Source: an uncultured Candidatus Saccharibacteria bacterium
GTDB lineage: Bacteria; Patescibacteriota; Saccharimonadia; Saccharimonadales; Saccharimonadaceae
Length of the DNA stretch: 64,000 bases
Direction: 5' to 3'
Assembly: GCA_947253945.1 (NCBI GenBank)
Contig: CAMYAY010000004.1
Coordinates: 1-64,000, forward strand
The number at the start of each line of letters is the position of its first letter. Positions within the stretch are counted from its first letter, which is position 1. The position numbers were made by a program, and so were the translations under genes. Positions 46,029 to 54,969 of the stretch are shown here, piece by piece. The notes under the pieces are model-generated. The model made no database searches. It saw only the letters and a list, made by a program, of their open reading frames with translations, and had not been told where the DNA came from.

Positions 46029-47423
46029 TCACTTTAAAGAGTTAATTAGATGGTCAAGATTGCCAGTCAAATAGAGGTAAACACCAGCTCCCGAAAGAGC
46101 GATTAATACAACCAAGCAGACTACAATCCAAGTCCAAGCCGACCGCGAACGCTTGTCGACTACCTGCAAGTCATCAAACGGCGAATTGTTGTCGTCGTCA
46201 TCATCACGACGGCCAAGCCGACGGCGCGATGGACGTGCTGCGCTCCCCATATTATCAAGCGTTGCCTTTGGCCGGCGAGGCATAGTGTGCGACTCCACCA
46301 TACTTTGCTGCTCGCGCTTCATTTGCATGCTATTAATAAAGCTTTCGATAAACCCATCACTATTTGTAGTGGCATTGTGGCTAGTCGGGGTAGGCTTTTG
46401 ATTCTTGCGCGGCGCCATCTCTACCTCAGCTGGCTCACTTTTAACTGCAACGGCGTTTGTCTTGCGCTCCGGTTCTTTAACGCCGAGTGGCGCCTTTTTA
46501 ACTTTCACTCCCTCTAAAAATGGCGATTCATAAGGCTTTTCGTCTGGACGGCTATCACCAGCTAATGGAGTCGCTGCTTCCTCTATTGGCCGCGGCTGGC
46601 GCAGAGTGCGACGCGACAAACGCTGGCTATATCGCACTAAACGGCGGTTCAATCGAGCGGCCACATCATTCTCATCATTCTCATCATTCTCATCGGTATC
46701 ATCTGAGGGCTTCGTGGCTGATTCAGAAGCCTCGGTATTTTCTGGTTCAGATTTCTTCACTACATCCGAATCTTTCAGTTCAGACGATTTAGCTTCGGCA
46801 GATGCAACATTATTCTTAGTATCAGCCTCGGTTTCAGGCTTTACTTCAGACTTATCTTCAGATTTCACCTCAGACTTTGCCTCAGGTTTCTCTTCTGGCT
46901 TTAGTTCAGCTTTAGCTGCTGGCTCGGCATCAGACTGCTTAGTTGGCGCTACCTCTGGCTCTTTAACCTCTGATTCCGTCTTGACTGTATTAACGGGAGT
47001 CTCTGACTGTGCCGCTTCTGGTCCAGCCGGCTTAACTGATTTATCTAGCTCAGCCTCAGCCTCAACTTCAGCCTTCACTTTATTGAGCTTAGCAGCTTGA
47101 CGCTGCTTACGCTCCTCCATCATGCGTTGATTAATTTCCGCCGCGCGCTTTTTCCGACGCGCCATTATAATTGCATGAGCATCTTCCTGCGAGATAACAC
47201 TAATAACCTTGTTCGATGTTACATCCATCGCCTTGGCTTTTACAATCTTTACTTCAGACACTTCAGCCTGCTGCTCTGCAATCTGCTCCGTAACTGCTTT
47301 TTGAGTTTGAGAAGCATCTTCAACCGAGTCAGCCGTCTTTGGCTGTTCAGAATTTGCCGGTACATCAACGTCCGACATCTCCTTAATTACCCGGTCGAGC
47401 TCCTCAAAATCAAAATCAGCCAT
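46029..47423 (-). CDS. acidic, disordered protein with a C-terminal membrane anchor
   Basis: A 464-residue protein. Most of it is low-complexity Glu/Lys/Ala/Pro/Ser with short repeats such as KPEAKSEVKSEDKSEVKPE. Two basic blocks (RRKKRAAEINQRMMEERKQRQ and RLNRRLVRYSQRLSRRTL) could bind nucleic acid or lipid. One span lies near the C-terminus (WTWIVVCLVVLIALSGAGVYLYL), preceded by KRSR, so the bulk should be cytoplasmic. It overlaps the tpiA end by 8 bases. Function unknown; a membrane-tethered scaffold is one guess. Confidence 0.82.
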   Translation of the reverse strand: MADFDFEELDRVIKEMSDVDVPANSEQPKTADSVEDASQTQKAVTEQIAEQQAEVSEVKIVKAKAMDVTSNKVISVISQEDAHAIIMARRKKRAAEINQRMMEERKQRQAAKLNKVKAEVEAEAELDKSVKPAGPEAAQSETPVNTVKTESEVKEPEVAPTKQSDAEPAAKAELKPEEKPEAKSEVKSEDKSEVKPETEADTKNNVASAEAKSSELKDSDVVKKSEPENTEASESATKPSDDTDENDENDENDVAARLNRRLVRYSQRLSRRTLRQPRPIEEAATPLAGDSRPDEKPYESPFLEGVKVKKAPLGVKEPERKTNAVAVKSEPAEVEMAPRKNQKPTPTSHNATTNSDGFIESFINSMQMKREQQSMVESHTMPRRPKATLDNMGSAARPSRRRLGRRDDDDDNNSPFDDLQVVDKRSRSAWTWIVVCLVVLIALSGAGVYLYLTGNLDHLINSLK

Positions 47424-48198
47424 TAGCTACATTCTCCTGCTTTGCGACTTCAGCCGCCGTATCAACAAAGTGTGCAAACTCTGGTGCAATCAAGCTATTG
47501 TGCCCAACTAGCAAGCCGTTCACGCCCTTAGCTGATAAATAATCTCGATCGTTCATAGTACTAACACTACCACCGTATAACACTGGCACCTTAGCGGCAG
47601 CGGCGCGTCCAAACATATGCGCCACCTGAGCACGGATAATACTCACCGCCTCTTCGACATCTTTTACCTGTGGTGTGCAGCCTGTGCCAATGGCCCAAAC
47701 TGGCTCGTAAGCAATTAGTACGCCATCCAATTCATCCGAACTAATATTCATCAGCCCCGACGCCACCTGGTCATTCAACACATGCTGGGTATCGCCGTCG
47801 TTGCGTTCAAGTTCAGTCTCACCCACGCAAAGCACTGGCGATAGCTCATTGCGCACCGCGGCTTGCACCTTAAACCGAATATCACGGTCGTCTTCATCAA
47901 AAATGTTACGTCTCTCACTATGGCCAATTAGTACATATTGCGCCAAACCGCGAAGCTGCGTTGCACTAACTTCACCTGTAAAAGCTCCGCCATCTCGCCA
48001 ATAACAATTCTGTGCGCCCAATTTAAGCTGACGGTGATTAATTTGCAATGAAACTGGTTCGAGTGCCAAAAAGCCTGGGCAAATCACCGTCTCGACATCA
48101 CGCCGAATCGGCACTACTTGCGCCAGCTTAGCCACAAACAATGAAGCCTCGTGCACATTGAGGTTCATCTTCCAGTTACCAATAATATACTTCTTCAT
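47416..48198 (-). CDS. tpiA: triosephosphate isomerase
   Basis: Interconverts dihydroxyacetone phosphate and glyceraldehyde 3-phosphate. The 260 residues include IGNWKMNL (Lys), LIGHSERR (catalytic His), AYEPVWAIGTG (catalytic Glu) and LYGGSVS. GGGGG precedes the ATG. It lies 55 bases after pgk in a pyk-pgk-tpiA run. Confidence 0.97.
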   Translation of the reverse strand: MKKYIIGNWKMNLNVHEASLFVAKLAQVVPIRRDVETVICPGFLALEPVSLQINHRQLKLGAQNCYWRDGGAFTGEVSATQLRGLAQYVLIGHSERRNIFDEDDRDIRFKVQAAVRNELSPVLCVGETELERNDGDTQHVLNDQVASGLMNISSDELDGVLIAYEPVWAIGTGCTPQVKDVEEAVSIIRAQVAHMFGRAAAAKVPVLYGGSVSTMNDRDYLSAKGVNGLLVGHNSLIAPEFAHFVDTAAEVAKQENVANG

Positions 48199-48253
48199 AT
48201 GCCCCCTAATTAATACTATTTTAACATAAGCACGAGACTATTCAAAATACAAA

Positions 48254-49486
48254 CTATAGTTTCCAAAGTAGTGCCGCAATACCCGGCAGAGTCTGCCCTG
48301 ACATTAGCTCTAGGCTAGCGCCACCGCCAGTCGAAACATGAGTGAAGCTACCACCGCGCTTGCTATCCCAGTTACGCACAAAGTCAGCCGTATCACCGCC
48401 ACCAATAACACTAGTGATCTTCGGGTCGCGCGCTAGGCTCATTGCGAGACGTGCTGAGCCATGGGCAAATTGCTGACGCTCAGCCATGCCAAGCGTACCA
48501 TTCCAAATCACCGTACCACTGCTAGCTACTAGGCGATCAATTACATTGATGGTCTTTTCGCCCAAATCGTAAATCACGTTAGCGTCCGACACTTGGTCGA
48601 GGCTCACTTCACGACGCGGGTCGTCTAGACTACCATTTACTGCGATCGCCACATCACGTGGCAGAATAAACTTTTCGTCAAACGCGTCACCGTACTTATC
48701 GTGTGCTAGCTGAAAGATATCCGCTACAATGTCGTCCACACCGTCTTCCACCAAGCTAACACCCACGTTATAACCGAGGTGCTTTAAAAAATTATTTGCT
48801 AGCGCGCCGCCAACAACCACGTTATCGGCCGTTTCAATAAACTTCTTTACTAGTGGAATCTTATCGCTAATCTTGGCACCGCCAATAATAGCCGTCATCG
48901 GCCGCCGCGGCTGGTCGATTGCCTGCTTAATAGCAACATACTCGCGCTCAAGCAACAAACCTGCTACCGCTGGCAAATATTCGGTAATTGAAGCAGTTGA
49001 GGCATGGGCGCGATGTACAACACCAAAGCCATCCTGCACAAACACTTCAGCATGGGTATCGGTTGCCAAGGCCTTAGCAAAAGCTGGGTCGTTCGCCTTC
49101 TCTTCCTTATGGAAGCGCAGATTCTCTAACAGAATAATCTCATTTTCAGTCTGTTTGGCAGTTGCTTGCTGCACTTCTTCGCCAATACAGTCATTCAAGA
49201 ACCGCACCGTAATATCTAGTTTCGCCGCCAAGGCGCGCGCTACCGGCGCCAGCGAGAACTGCTTATCCGCCGCACTTTTTGGTCGTCCCAAATGTGACAT
49301 AACCACCACTTTAGCGTGGCGCGCCAACAAATATTTTAAGGTCGGCAACGACGCCTCGATACGAAAATCATCCGAAATTTGCCCTTGCTCATTCAATGGC
49401 ACATTATAATCCGCACGCACCAGAACATGCTTGCCCTGGACATCGATATCTCGGACCGTCTGATATGGAAAAGTTACTTCGCTCAT
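48254..49486 (-). CDS. pgk: phosphoglycerate kinase
   Basis: Makes ATP from 1,3-bisphosphoglycerate. The 410 residues contain VLVRADYNVPLN, VVMSHLGRPK, AIIGGAKISDKI, VIWNGTLGMAE and VIGGGDTADFVR...HVSTGGGASLELMSG. GGGGGG precedes the ATG, 8 bases after the pyk stop. Confidence 0.98.
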   Translation of the reverse strand: MSEVTFPYQTVRDIDVQGKHVLVRADYNVPLNEQGQISDDFRIEASLPTLKYLLARHAKVVVMSHLGRPKSAADKQFSLAPVARALAAKLDITVRFLNDCIGEEVQQATAKQTENEIILLENLRFHKEEKANDPAFAKALATDTHAEVFVQDGFGVVHRAHASTASITEYLPAVAGLLLEREYVAIKQAIDQPRRPMTAIIGGAKISDKIPLVKKFIETADNVVVGGALANNFLKHLGYNVGVSLVEDGVDDIVADIFQLAHDKYGDAFDEKFILPRDVAIAVNGSLDDPRREVSLDQVSDANVIYDLGEKTINVIDRLVASSGTVIWNGTLGMAERQQFAHGSARLAMSLARDPKITSVIGGGDTADFVRNWDSKRGGSFTHVSTGGGASLELMSGQTLPGIAALLWKL

Positions 49487-49494
49487 TTACCCCC

Positions 49495-50910
49495 CTAAAT
49501 ATTTAGTAACCGAATTGCATCAGCACATGGCGCTTCATTAACCAACTGCTGCACCAAAACCACGCGGGCGTGCTCTTTGCCAAAGAAACCCTCTTGCACT
49601 AAACGACGGGCAAGCTGTTCCGCTTCACCGCGCTGCCCCTGATAGCTCCGCGTGTTAAACAATAAACTCGTACGATTCACGATGCGCTTAGTTGGCGCCA
49701 CAGCAATAATCAATGTCTCTGGGCGATACACCGCCACATTGCGCGCCATTACACCATCAGCGGTTTCAACTACAATTGCATCAGCATGCGCTTCGCGCGC
49801 CAAAGTAATTGCCGCCTGTGCCATAGCATCACGGTCAGAGTCAGTGCCCCGTCGCTCGTAGAGGTCGTACACTGGTTGGTGTTGTTGTGTATATTGCAAT
49901 ACCTTGTTCATCACCGTCACTGCATCGAGCGGATATTGACCCATCGCAGTCTCATCAGATAACATCACTGCATCGGCACCTTCAATCGCCGCCGTCGCAA
50001 CGTCATTAACCTCAGCACGCGTTGGCTCTGGGTTTTCTACCATCGAACCTAACATTTGTGTTGCCACAATACATGGCTTGCAATACTTCTGACAAAGCTC
50101 AATAATCCGGCGTTCGACAATCGGCACAATTTCCATACCGGCTTCCACAGCAAGGTCGCCACGCGCTACCATCATACCGTCAGCTTCCTTCACAATATCC
50201 TCAAGATTAGCTGGGTCAGCACCCGATTTAGTCTCTAGCTTAACAATAATCGGACGGTCGCTCCCTTTTGAGCGAATAATTTCACGCAATTTACGCACAT
50301 CATCAGCATGGTGAATAAATGAAATTGCTGTGTAATCAATATCTTGTGTCAAACCCCAATCAAGGTCTTCTAAATCCTTCGGTGTCAAAACTGGCGCTTT
50401 ACCGCCCTTCATATCTGGCAAATTAATCGCCTTATGTGAGATGATATAGCCCGGGTTCTGCGCTTTCACCCACACCGTCTTGCCTTCAATCGACTGAACA
50501 ATCGTCTTAATTTTACCATCAAACAAATAGATCGCGTCACCTGGCTCGCATTTATCACTTAAGTCGTACTGCGAAGGCAAATTATTACCACCATCATGCG
50601 TAATACCATAAGTTAAGCCCAATACATCGCCAGTCTTAATGTCATACCGCATATCGTCTTTCAGCTCACCGAAGCGAATCTTCGGCCCTTGTAAATCCTG
50701 TACGATTGCAATATGCCGACCTAACTTTGCCTCAATTTCACGGATGTGGCGAATTTCGCCCAGGCGCTCTTCCTCGGTGCCGTGACTAAAATTCATCCGG
50801 CAAGCGTTCACGCCAGCGCGAATAATCTTTTCTAGCATCGCGGGATCATCTACCGCTGGCCCAATCGTGGCCAAAATTTTCGTTCGTTTAATTGTATCAA
50901 TATGTGCCAT
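49495..50910 (-). CDS. pyk: pyruvate kinase
   Basis: Makes pyruvate and ATP from phosphoenolpyruvate. The 471 residues include TKILATIGPAVDDP, CRMNFSHGTEEE, DLQGPKIR, IIVKLETKSGA (catalytic Lys), MVARGDLAVE, and a C-terminal regulatory-type domain. GGAGAG precedes the ATG, and TTGTGC-TACAAT gives its promoter. It heads the pyk-pgk-tpiA operon, so ATP-yielding steps of lower glycolysis are expressed together. Confidence 0.97.
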   Translation of the reverse strand: MAHIDTIKRTKILATIGPAVDDPAMLEKIIRAGVNACRMNFSHGTEEERLGEIRHIREIEAKLGRHIAIVQDLQGPKIRFGELKDDMRYDIKTGDVLGLTYGITHDGGNNLPSQYDLSDKCEPGDAIYLFDGKIKTIVQSIEGKTVWVKAQNPGYIISHKAINLPDMKGGKAPVLTPKDLEDLDWGLTQDIDYTAISFIHHADDVRKLREIIRSKGSDRPIIVKLETKSGADPANLEDIVKEADGMMVARGDLAVEAGMEIVPIVERRIIELCQKYCKPCIVATQMLGSMVENPEPTRAEVNDVATAAIEGADAVMLSDETAMGQYPLDAVTVMNKVLQYTQQHQPVYDLYERRGTDSDRDAMAQAAITLAREAHADAIVVETADGVMARNVAVYRPETLIIAVAPTKRIVNRTSLLFNTRSYQGQRGEAEQLARRLVQEGFFGKEHARVVLVQQLVNEAPCADAIRLLNI

Positions 50911-50959
50911 TATTTATCTCTCCTATCTGGCACTATTGTAGCACAAAAAGCGCAAGCAC

Positions 50960-51352
50960 TTAAGACTTATTGCCGCCGAGATTACGACGCTTCAAAATCT
51001 CCGCCACACGATTTACCACTTGGCGTGGTGTTGAGTTAGCCTTCACAATATAATCGTCAATATCCCACTTCGCGAGCTGCTTTGGTGCGTCGGCATCGTC
51101 TAGGTTAGTTAAAATTACCACTGGTGTAGCCAACGCTGTATCAATGTGCCGAATACCGTCAAGCACCACATCACCTTCAATATCTGGCAATGTTAGATCA
51201 AGCAGAATCAAATCTGGCTTGGTGTTCTCTACCATCTCAATACCAGTCATACCATTCACCGCAACGTTGACATTGTAGCCCTCGCTCTCTAACTTCATGC
51301 GATACATCTGGGCAATCAGCTGGTCATCCTCGATAATGGCAATATTCTTCAT
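50960..51352 (-). CDS. stand-alone response regulator receiver domain
   Basis: A 130-residue CheY-like receiver with acidic pair E8-D9-D10, phosphorylation site D52 (LILLDLTLPD), a Thr at the switch (VVILTN) and Lys in YIVKA. No output domain and no histidine kinase nearby. It may relay phosphate to, or bind, another protein. TGTGC-TAAAAT (51359-51364) ends 6 bases before the ATG. Confidence 0.93.
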   Translation of the reverse strand: MKNIAIIEDDQLIAQMYRMKLESEGYNVNVAVNGMTGIEMVENTKPDLILLDLTLPDIEGDVVLDGIRHIDTALATPVVILTNLDDADAPKQLAKWDIDDYIVKANSTPRQVVNRVAEILKRRNLGGNKS

Positions 51353-51369
51353 ACGTTTATTTTAGCACA

Positions 51370-51573
51370 TTAACGAATACTCATGATACCGAGTACCACT
51401 AAGCCAATCGCTACCACAATAATTGCACCATACTTTAGCTTAGTAGCATTATCGTGAATAAATTGGCCGACCCGACTACGCGTCACCGCTTTTACTCGAT
51501 GAACCCGCACCATGTTATCGCGTGCTGCATCGGCGCCGCGATACTTTTTATTACGCTTCTTCGCTTGTTTCAT
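51370..51573 (-). CDS. small basic tail-anchored membrane protein
   Basis: A 67-residue protein with a strongly basic first half (KQAKKRNKKYRGADAARDN, VHRVKAVTRSR) and a C-terminal span (YGAIIVVAIGLVVLGIMSI). TGTGC-TATAAT (51581-51586) ends 7 bases before the ATG, which supports it as a real gene. No family recognised; its cytoplasmic part could bind nucleic acid or acidic lipid. Confidence 0.75.
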   Translation of the reverse strand: MKQAKKRNKKYRGADAARDNMVRVHRVKAVTRSRVGQFIHDNATKLKYGAIIVVAIGLVVLGIMSIR

Positions 51574-51592
51574 TACTTCTATTATAGCACAA

Positions 51593-51615
51593 AACCACCT
51601 CGCACAGAGGTGGTT
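51593..51615 (-). terminator. terminator after tRNA-Glu
   Basis: AACCACCT/AGGTGGTT forms an 8-base stem with a 7-base loop, followed on the minus strand by TTTTG. It overlaps the promoter region of the 67-residue protein. Confidence 0.8.
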
Positions 51616-51623
51616 ATAATATC

Positions 51624-51698
51624 TGGTGATCTCGCCGGGAATCGAACCCGAATTGTCAGGATGAAAACCTGATGTCCTAACCGTTAGACGACGAGACC
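51624..51698 (-). tRNA. tRNA-Glu (anticodon TTC)
   Basis: Acceptor GGTCTCG/CGAGATC, anticodon arm TCAGG-TTTTCAT-CCTGA with TTC at 34-36, T-arm with GGTTCGATTCC, and an encoded CCA end. TATAAT at 51711-51716 lies 12 bases upstream. A substrate for MnmA at U34. Confidence 0.96.
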
Positions 51699-51750
51699 CT
51701 ATCTTGTTAGATTATAACCTATTTTTATGTCTTATGCAAACATTTTGTCG

Positions 51751-52575
51751 CTAATAGCTAGCGCGAATCACATTATCGAGCAGAGCCGCAATGGTTAATG
51801 GCCCCACGCCGCCCTTCTCAGGCGTCACCGTCAAGTCACTCCGCTGACGTGCTGCGGAGTCTAAATCGCCCACTACTTTACCACCTTCACTCGCCGTACC
51901 AGCATCTACCACCACTGCGCCAGGGCGCAACATTTCCGATTTAATCAGCCCAGGCACACCAGCCGCTGAAACGATAACGTCATAATTAATTAACTCTGTA
52001 GCCAATTTATCCGTGGTCGATTCATCATACACCGTCACATCCAGTCCAGAATTACGCCACATTTTAAGCAGTGGTGCACCCACCAAGCGACCATTGCCCA
52101 CCAAGGCCAACCGCTTGCATGACAAATTAACGTTATAACCAGCTAGCAGCCAGTTAATTGCCGTAGCCGTAGCAGAATCCCACTTCGCATTTTGACCTAA
52201 GCCATCGACATCTTTCTCTGGTGTGATTAAATTCACCACTGCGTCAGTCTGCGCTGGGTCGTCAAGTGGTAACTGCACAATAATGCCTTTCACGCTTGGG
52301 TCGGCATTTAGCTGCGCCAGCAAATCACCCACCGCTTGGCTAGTTGTACGGTGTACCTCAGTTTCTACTGCAATATCTGCAGCATAATTACACTTCAAAC
52401 GCACATATAAATCAATTACCGGACTATCAATCGTGGTAATAATCGCCAGCTTCGGCACAACTTTAAAATGCTGTCTCAGGCCACGCACTTGATGCGCCTG
52501 ACGCTCTTTAATAAACCCAACTAGCTCGCGCCCGTTCAGCTCGCGCGGTCCAACTTGCTTTGACTGCTTTGTCAT
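51751..52575 (-). CDS. folD: bifunctional methylene-THF dehydrogenase/cyclohydrolase FolD
   Basis: Interconverts methylene- and formyl-tetrahydrofolate. The 274 residues include SPVIDLYVRLKC (catalytic Lys in the Y-x-x-x-K pattern), GIIVQLPL, PEKDVDGL and the NAD(P) fold VGNGRLVGAPL and PEKGGVGPLTIAALL. The longer frame extends back through the tRNA-Arg and is rejected. The ATG lies 10 bases after the encoded CCA of that tRNA, so folD is probably read from the tRNA transcript and freed by tRNA 3' processing. Confidence 0.96.
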   Translation of the reverse strand: MTKQSKQVGPRELNGRELVGFIKERQAHQVRGLRQHFKVVPKLAIITTIDSPVIDLYVRLKCNYAADIAVETEVHRTTSQAVGDLLAQLNADPSVKGIIVQLPLDDPAQTDAVVNLITPEKDVDGLGQNAKWDSATATAINWLLAGYNVNLSCKRLALVGNGRLVGAPLLKMWRNSGLDVTVYDESTTDKLATELINYDVIVSAAGVPGLIKSEMLRPGAVVVDAGTASEGGKVVGDLDSAARQRSDLTVTPEKGGVGPLTIAALLDNVIRASY

Positions 52576-52585
52576 AAATAATATC

Positions 52586-52662
52586 TGGTACACCCGACAG
52601 GGTTCGAACCTGTGACCACTTGGTTCGAAGCCAAGTACTCTAATCCGCTGAGCTACGGGTGC
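52586..52662 (-). tRNA. tRNA-Arg (anticodon TCG)
   Basis: Acceptor GCACCCG/CGGGTGT, anticodon arm CTTGG-CTTCGAA-CCAAG with TCG, T-loop GGTTCGAACC, encoded CCA. TATGC-extended TATAAT (52673-52678) is its promoter. folD follows at once. Confidence 0.96.
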
Positions 52663-52728
52663 TCTAAAAAAAATTATAGCATAAAATGGCAAAACCACCT
52701 ATTCACATATATTTTTATCACATGCTAA

Positions 52729-52761
52729 TATGCTATAATAGGTAAGACTAGAGGAGGATAG
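52729..52761 (+). promoter_or_regulatory. promoter and ribosome site of the glycosyltransferase operon
   Basis: ATATGC-extended TATAAT is followed about 25 bases later by GAGGAGG, then the ATG at 52762. This is one of the strongest ribosome binding sites in the window. Confidence 0.75.
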
Positions 52762-53040
52762 ATGAGTAAAGAGTCAAACATTAAGATACTAATAGCATGT
52801 CATAAGCCAAGCGAGTTACCAAAGAATGAGTTGTTTTTACCAATACAAGTTGGTGCCGCTAAGGCTAAGGTTGATTTAGGTCTACAACGTGATGATGATG
52901 GTGAAGATAATATTTCAGCAAAGAACTCTGGCTACTGTGAGTTAACCGCTATCTATTGGGCGTGGAAGAATCTTGATGCTGATTATTATGGGCTGTTTCA
53001 TTACCGCCGCTTTTACTCATTTGCTGATGAGAAGTTTCCT
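52762..53040 (+). repeat. copy 1 of a 279-base near-identical gene-start repeat
   Basis: The first 93 codons of this gene match 54691-54969 at all but six bases by my count, all synonymous. The similarity begins at the ATG and ends abruptly after the codon for Pro93. Confidence 0.95.
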
Positions 53041-54663
53041 GAAGACGGCAATGATGGCTTCCATAGTATCTATCCTAGAGTCTCCTCCCCGGAAGTGTTT
53101 CATAAATTCAACCTCGACAACCCAGATAAAATGCGCGCAATAATTCAAAGCGCCGATATCGTCACTCAATACAAATGTAAGGTTAAACACCTCATGCCGA
53201 TGGCCGGGCCTAAGGTGCCAACCGTATATGGACATTACAAAAATCACAAGGGTATTTTCGCCAGAACTTCCGATATTGATGCCGTAATGGAAGAAATCCA
53301 GCATAGCTTTCCTAAAATTGCGCCGTATTTTTACCAATATATTCATGGTCACTACTTCCGTGGCTACAACATGTTTATTATGCGTAAAAAGTACTTTTGC
53401 GATATGTGTAACTTCGAATTCACCGTCTTGAAAAACCTTGAGGCAAAGCTAGAACCAGAACTTAAGACTCGCAGTATCGACGGCAATCGCATTTATGGCT
53501 ACCTCGCCGAACTTCTAACCGACGCTTATATCTACTATCTTGACCAAACAGTGCCGAATCTTAAGCACAAAAATTTGCAACGCGTCTGTATCTACGGAGA
53601 CACTAGCCCAATCGCACCGCTCAAGCCAATAAAAAGCTCTATTCCAGTGGTAATTAACTTCACTCAGGGCGAAGAAATTTACTCGTATCATCTAGCTACT
53701 ACAATTAATCAACTAATTAAGAATAACCATAGTAAACTAGATATTATCCTTGCGCATAATAACAACATTCCAGACTCAGTCCTCGCGTATATCAAAAGCC
53801 TTAGCAAGGGTGACATCAGCATTCGATTCATTAACTTCAGAAAATATCTCGACCAACTAGAAGCAGTCTACAACCGCGATGTTATGGTCGACTTCCGACT
53901 AGTTATGCCGCATTTGCTAACCGAGTACAAAAAAGTAATATTTCTCGATTGGAATACTTGGGTTAAGACCGACCTAGAAAAGTTATATCAAACTGACTTA
54001 AATAACAAAACAGTAGCAGCGCCACTTGACGCCATTGAAATTGGTTCACTACTCTATATCGACCGAATTAGCCGAGTTAGCGTGGTCGAGCGTTTGCAGA
54101 GGGAACACAACATTGCTATCGATGCAAATAGCGTCTATAACACCAATGTAATGGTAGTTGATGTGCCAAAGCTAGAAAAATCAGTGGTTGTAGACAAGGC
54201 CATTGCAACCTGCGAAAAATTGCGCGACTATCCAGCATTGGTGGCGTTCAATTTACTAGTTCCTGATTACAAGCCACTACCACAGACTTATGGCTATCAC
54301 ATCGACACAGACTATAGCTGGTCTTATATTTCATACAAGGCAAATAGCTTTGCACCTATTGATCTTGGCCAAGAATGGAAAAAATTAACAGATAGCTATA
54401 ATATTGGCCATTTTGATCAAGAGGGTACTGACCACTATCGCGCTAAATTTGCCGCAGAACTTTATACAGCGATGCGCGAAACTCCAATGTGGCCATTATT
54501 TGTGCTTGCAAAGACCGATCTTGCTAATGGCGGCAAAGCTAGTCTACGGGAAAAACTTGCACCTGCCGCCATCTTTTGGCGCATAGTAAATAAACTATTA
54601 CCAAAGGGCAGTAAGCATCGCTATGTTGCTAAAAAAATCTATCATAAAATAATCCGCCGTTAA
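52762..54663 (+). CDS. two-domain glycosyltransferase (DUF4422 plus GT8-like), copy 1
   Basis: A 633-residue protein. The N-terminal ~260 residues are a DUF4422 domain (IACHKPS, ELTAIYWAWKN, YYGLFHYRRFYS, GYNMFIMRKKYFCDMC). From about residue 294 a GT8-like domain follows (VVINFTQGEEIYSYHLATTI, FLDWNTWVKTDLEKLY near 392, NTNVMVVDV near 459). The metal-binding DxD of GT8 reads DWN here. No membrane span, so a cytoplasmic enzyme building a surface glycan is likely. First gene of a run with its paralogue and an acyltransferase. Confidence 0.82.
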   Translation: MSKESNIKILIACHKPSELPKNELFLPIQVGAAKAKVDLGLQRDDDGEDNISAKNSGYCELTAIYWAWKNLDADYYGLFHYRRFYSFADEKFPEDGNDGFHSIYPRVSSPEVFHKFNLDNPDKMRAIIQSADIVTQYKCKVKHLMPMAGPKVPTVYGHYKNHKGIFARTSDIDAVMEEIQHSFPKIAPYFYQYIHGHYFRGYNMFIMRKKYFCDMCNFEFTVLKNLEAKLEPELKTRSIDGNRIYGYLAELLTDAYIYYLDQTVPNLKHKNLQRVCIYGDTSPIAPLKPIKSSIPVVINFTQGEEIYSYHLATTINQLIKNNHSKLDIILAHNNNIPDSVLAYIKSLSKGDISIRFINFRKYLDQLEAVYNRDVMVDFRLVMPHLLTEYKKVIFLDWNTWVKTDLEKLYQTDLNNKTVAAPLDAIEIGSLLYIDRISRVSVVERLQREHNIAIDANSVYNTNVMVVDVPKLEKSVVVDKAIATCEKLRDYPALVAFNLLVPDYKPLPQTYGYHIDTDYSWSYISYKANSFAPIDLGQEWKKLTDSYNIGHFDQEGTDHYRAKFAAELYTAMRETPMWPLFVLAKTDLANGGKASLREKLAPAAIFWRIVNKLLPKGSKHRYVAKKIYHKIIRR

Positions 54664-54690
54664 TTTAACCAATATCATTAGAAGGTATAG

Positions 54691-54969
54691 ATGAGTAAAG
54701 AGTCAAACATTAAGATACTAATAGCATGCCATAAGCCAAGTGAGTTACCAAAGAATGAGTTGTTTTTACCAATACAAGTTGGTGCCGCTAAGGCTAAGGT
54801 TGATTTAGGTCTACAACGTGATGATGATGGTGAAGATAATATTTCAGCAAAGAACTCTGGCTACTGTGAGTTAACCGCTATCTATTGGGCGTGGAAAAAT
54901 CTTGATGCTGATTATTATGGGCTATTTCATTACCGCCGCTTTTACTCATTTGCTGATGAGAAGTTCCCA
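54691..54969 (+). repeat. copy 2 of the 279-base near-identical gene-start repeat
   Basis: Matches 52762-53040 with six synonymous differences counted by eye. Upstream sequences of the two genes are not similar. Confidence 0.95.

Noticed and set aside
52576..52698. N-terminal extension of folD
   Set aside because: It translates the tRNA-Arg gene and its promoter; FolD homology begins after ATG at 52575.
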